Origin: Bermanella sp044597725
GTDB taxonomy: Bacteria; Pseudomonadota; Gammaproteobacteria; Pseudomonadales; Oceanobacteraceae
Length of the DNA: 64,000 nucleotides
Direction: 5' to 3'
NCBI RefSeq assembly: GCF_044597725.1
Contig: NZ_CP139003.1
Span: 1,922,001-1,986,000 of the forward strand
The position numbers and the translations under genes were made by a program. The notes under the pieces were generated by a model. It was given only the letters and a program-made list of their open reading frames with translations, was not told where the DNA came from and did no database searches. This document shows, one piece after another, positions 62,601 through 64,000 of the stretch; positions within the stretch are counted from its first letter, which is position 1; each line of letters starts with the position of its first letter.

Positions 62601-64000
62601 TTCCTTGGCAACGGTAACAAGGTTGGCAATAACATAGTCGTATAAGCTACCAAACATGATAAGGTTTTGACTTATCCCGATAAAGTCAGTGCGTAAATCA
62701 TCCATCAAAATGGCATCTAATACACTGAGTTCTTTGCTATTTGATAGAGTGTTCTCATCCGTCTTAATGCTTAGGTAAGGGGCTAGCGCGTCTTCAAGGA
62801 TGCGACGATTTGCTTCCATGTAGCCTGCTGCCACATTGTGAATTAATTGTTCAGTTACTTCTTTTAGTTTAATACTTGAGTAAACCGACTCGGGAATTGA
62901 TTCATTTTGGATGACTTTATTAAGTGCATCGGTAATCCCTGATATAAGTTCTTTTGCTGCTTCTTGGTCAGTATGTTCTGCCAATAATGCTTGAGTGTCA
63001 TAGTCGAGAGATTGCTGAATGTACTGCGCAAGAGGGTGCTCACCTTGTTTGATGAACTTGATAATAGCTTGGATGTCATTTAAGTCGCTACGCTTGATTA
63101 AGAAGCGGCTATTTTCATAGTTTCCTAAATAATCAATAAGCTCCTTAAAGTTAACTGAAGCATCAGTCTTCCAGCGGTTAAATAGGTATAAACCCAGCGC
63201 AAAACTTAAATCTTGCTTGGCTTTAATATAGTTGTCTTCAGGTTCACCAAAAAATAGTTTTGAGATAGAGCCGCGGTCTTCATCGCGCTCTTTAAACTTT
63301 TGGCGGTAGTTTTTCCATAATTTGTTCAGTTCATCGTCGTAGCGAAGTTGATCAGGTGCTTGCAGCCATTGCTGAAACTTTTTACGTTTTTCTTCGCTGA
63401 TACGCTCATTGAGCTTACCTTGAGGGATTTCTACTTCTGCTAAGCGGCTATAGGCACCTTTTGTTTTGGAAGATATCCGCGAGCGCAATGTTAAATAACG
63501 CATATAGCGATAGGTCATACGGAACAAGTTATGGTGCTCCGTAGGGTTGCCCGCAAGTACTAAGTTTGAATTGCGCTGAATGGCACTAAGCTTACTTGAT
63601 GGGTTGATGAAACGATCAATACTGCGCTTATAGTGGTCAAATAAGTATGGGTTTTCACGAGCGAAGCTGGCTGCGCTGGCTTCTATGCCATCAATGCTTG
63701 TGGTAACGGCTCTCAGTAAGTTTTGCAGTTTATCGATGCGATCATCAGGCGCATAATCAATAATGCCATCAATGGCATTGTTCGCCAGTAGCTCGTATGC
63801 AGATACACCTACATATTTTGCACATTCTTGCCACGACAAATTGTATTTACGCGCAATGCTAGCTAAGCCTTGTGGCTGGATGGTGTTGAAAATACCATCG
63901 CGTACGCTGAGCAGCACATTAGTGGCGGCTAATGGAATGGCTCCACCAGAATACCCAGCACCCAAAATAATGCCCACTGTTGGTACATCAGCATTGGCCA
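59664..64000 (-). CDS. Giant single-chain biotin-dependent carboxylase, N-terminus outside window
   Basis: At least 1444 residues are visible; the frame is open to the right edge, so the start is outside. First comes the end of an AccA-like CT-alpha domain (PTVGIILGAGYSGGA, then IQPQGLASIARK). About 530 mostly helical residues of unknown type follow. Then an AccD-like CT-beta domain (around 62,060-61,560; CFVSSGGMQTKEG, FAGQIVVPSY). Then biotin carboxylase (about 61,420-60,050; GGGGKGIQVV, MEMNTRLQVEHPVTE). Last, a BCCP domain with biotin Lys in LMEAMKMFS (about 59,820). All acetyl-CoA carboxylase activities thus seem to be on one chain. The substrate could be acetyl-CoA or another acyl-CoA. 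All domains are clear except the linker. Confidence 0.85.
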   Translation of the reverse strand, partial: ANADVPTVGIILGAGYSGGAIPLAATNVLLSVRDGIFNTIQPQGLASIARKYNLSWQECAKYVGVSAYELLANNAIDGIIDYAPDDRIDKLQNLLRAVTTSIDGIEASAASFARENPYLFDHYKRSIDRFINPSSKLSAIQRNSNLVLAGNPTEHHNLFRMTYRYMRYLTLRSRISSKTKGAYSRLAEVEIPQGKLNERISEEKRKKFQQWLQAPDQLRYDDELNKLWKNYRQKFKERDEDRGSISKLFFGEPEDNYIKAKQDLSFALGLYLFNRWKTDASVNFKELIDYLGNYENSRFLIKRSDLNDIQAIIKFIKQGEHPLAQYIQQSLDYDTQALLAEHTDQEAAKELISGITDALNKVIQNESIPESVYSSIKLKEVTEQLIHNVAAGYMEANRRILEDALAPYLSIKTDENTLSNSKELSVLDAILMDDLRTDFIGISQNLIMFGSLYDYVIANLVTVAKEAKETHSLSTSAVKQLLDGGLEHANKLSIAHDHHEEFANWFQYFINSSSKAEFLKQVEEWKKHSFPRLSDTLFVIVTFFFEKLLPQYYQTKDGKDYNGRINPYSIGRKKDFWNRLTIAYFDLLLQDVLDDVKRQKTTSTSAIVDTFFNDFEEINDHLITSDPVNFPGFRSSIEKALSNEQTPCGVITGFGTISIGDESRRVGTLISNLDFQAGAFDMASAEKFCKLMVECARHNYPIVCFVSSGGMQTKEGASALFSMPIVNDRITRFVRDNDLPIVVFGFGDCTGGAQASFVTHPMVQTFYFSGTNMPFAGQIVVPSYLPSTSTLSNYLSVNRGSMVDLVKHPFVADLDEKLRAIDPAIPVAHKSVDEVLQRILKGYVTPAKAKPQEQDKGLNQKIFTPVKKVLIHARGCTADKLVKKAQDNNIAVVLVQSDPDMNSTAADRLGPNDRLVCIGGNTPDESYLNAQSVIRIAQLEQVDSLHPGIGFLSESAQFAAFCGNNNINFIGPRVSSMETMGNKSNAINTAISVDVPVVPGSHGIVTSSAKAAKVADKIGYPVLLKAVHGGGGKGIQVVREPNEIHELFHQISTEARSAFGNGDVYLEKFVTSLRHIEVQILRDSHSNCRVLGLRDCSVQRNNQKIIEESGSVTLPDHLEEKVYDFARRLADAVDYVGAGTVEFIYDLDANDVYFMEMNTRLQVEHPVTELVTGIDIVSEQFNIAGGGSIEKLQYKPKGYAMELRINAEKARQSGDDVTFVPNAGAITAFNLPEAKHIQIIKAIDTNKEVTPFYDSMVVQLICYGKDRNDTIKKLLEYLDDVVIEGVSTNIPLLKRILKDKVFVDGVYDTNFLPKFLQRIDQQQLIEEIDASAGAASAALTIDALKIEGSSELKVLAPSSSIYYSAPSPSEPPYIKEGDTISTQQTLCLMEAMKMFSALNLRSFNTQGQKLYDAEQQYKVVRIQNSDGQQVNQGDLLFVIRPVVH

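Overview
The window looks like chromosomal DNA from a moderate-GC marine gammaproteobacterium of the Oceanospirillales/Pseudomonadales type; a Bermanella/Oceanobacter-like organism would fit. This rests on gene content and order only. The strongest clue is a backbone that, from memory, matches the Pseudomonas aeruginosa PA2991-PA3010 neighbourhood: DUF6586-like gene, lexA, psrA, nagZ, methylthioinosine phosphorylase, csiV, mfd, long-form gap, nqrABCDEF, apbE and sthA. Lineage-specific genes are inserted between these blocks. No tRNA, rRNA, CRISPR array, prophage or insertion sequence was seen.

Layout. 1-1.1 kb: the 3' end of a polymorphic (RHS-like) toxin gene followed by a membrane-protein gene that is probably its immunity partner; both are AT-rich. 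1.4-5.6 kb: a DUF2798 membrane protein, a cold-shock protein, a P-type cation ATPase and a DUF2268-like metalloprotease. 5.9-12.2 kb: a minus-strand operon (NMP/thymidine phosphorylase, PRPP synthetase-like enzyme, divergent phosphoketolase) divergent from a beta-CASP RNA nuclease; together these suggest a route from RNA/nucleotides to central carbon. 12.3-18.2 kb: a Na+-dependent transporter, two PaaI-type thioesterases, htpG with a sigma-32-like promoter, a YfaZ-type porin and two small conserved genes.

18.2-31.7 kb: lexA with its SOS boxes; an inserted RND/LolA-like/beta-barrel operon, probably for lipid or hydrophobic-compound trafficking; psrA with a good promoter and its own operator; a cytoplasmic YkuD enzyme; nagZ; an MscS channel; the MTI phosphorylase; then csiV and mfd on the other strand. 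31.9-48.2 kb: gap, the six-gene Na+-NQR operon preceded by a possible 47-residue protein, an inserted block (PatB-type lyase, PilZ-like protein, YigZ, RlmG, AEC transporter, DUF4062-like protein), then apbE, nqrM and sthA. The flavin transferase (ApbE) and the maturation factor (NqrM) serve the NQR complex.

48.2-64 kb: a structured non-coding element of about 350 bp; an unrecognised 458-residue protein; an alpha/beta hydrolase; a minus-strand run of a Tus-like replication-fork-arrest protein, GDPD, a cysteine-free sirtuin, a DUF1499 lipoprotein and a possible ADP-ribosyltransferase-like protein; yaaA; a YajG-type lipoprotein; DUF599; prc; a thioesterase; and, running off the right edge, a giant single-chain biotin-dependent carboxylase with the order CT-alpha, long helical linker, CT-beta, biotin carboxylase, BCCP. 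The most notable items are this fused carboxylase, the Tus homologue, the nucleotide-salvage cluster, the toxin/immunity pair and the sirtuin/ART-like neighbourhood.
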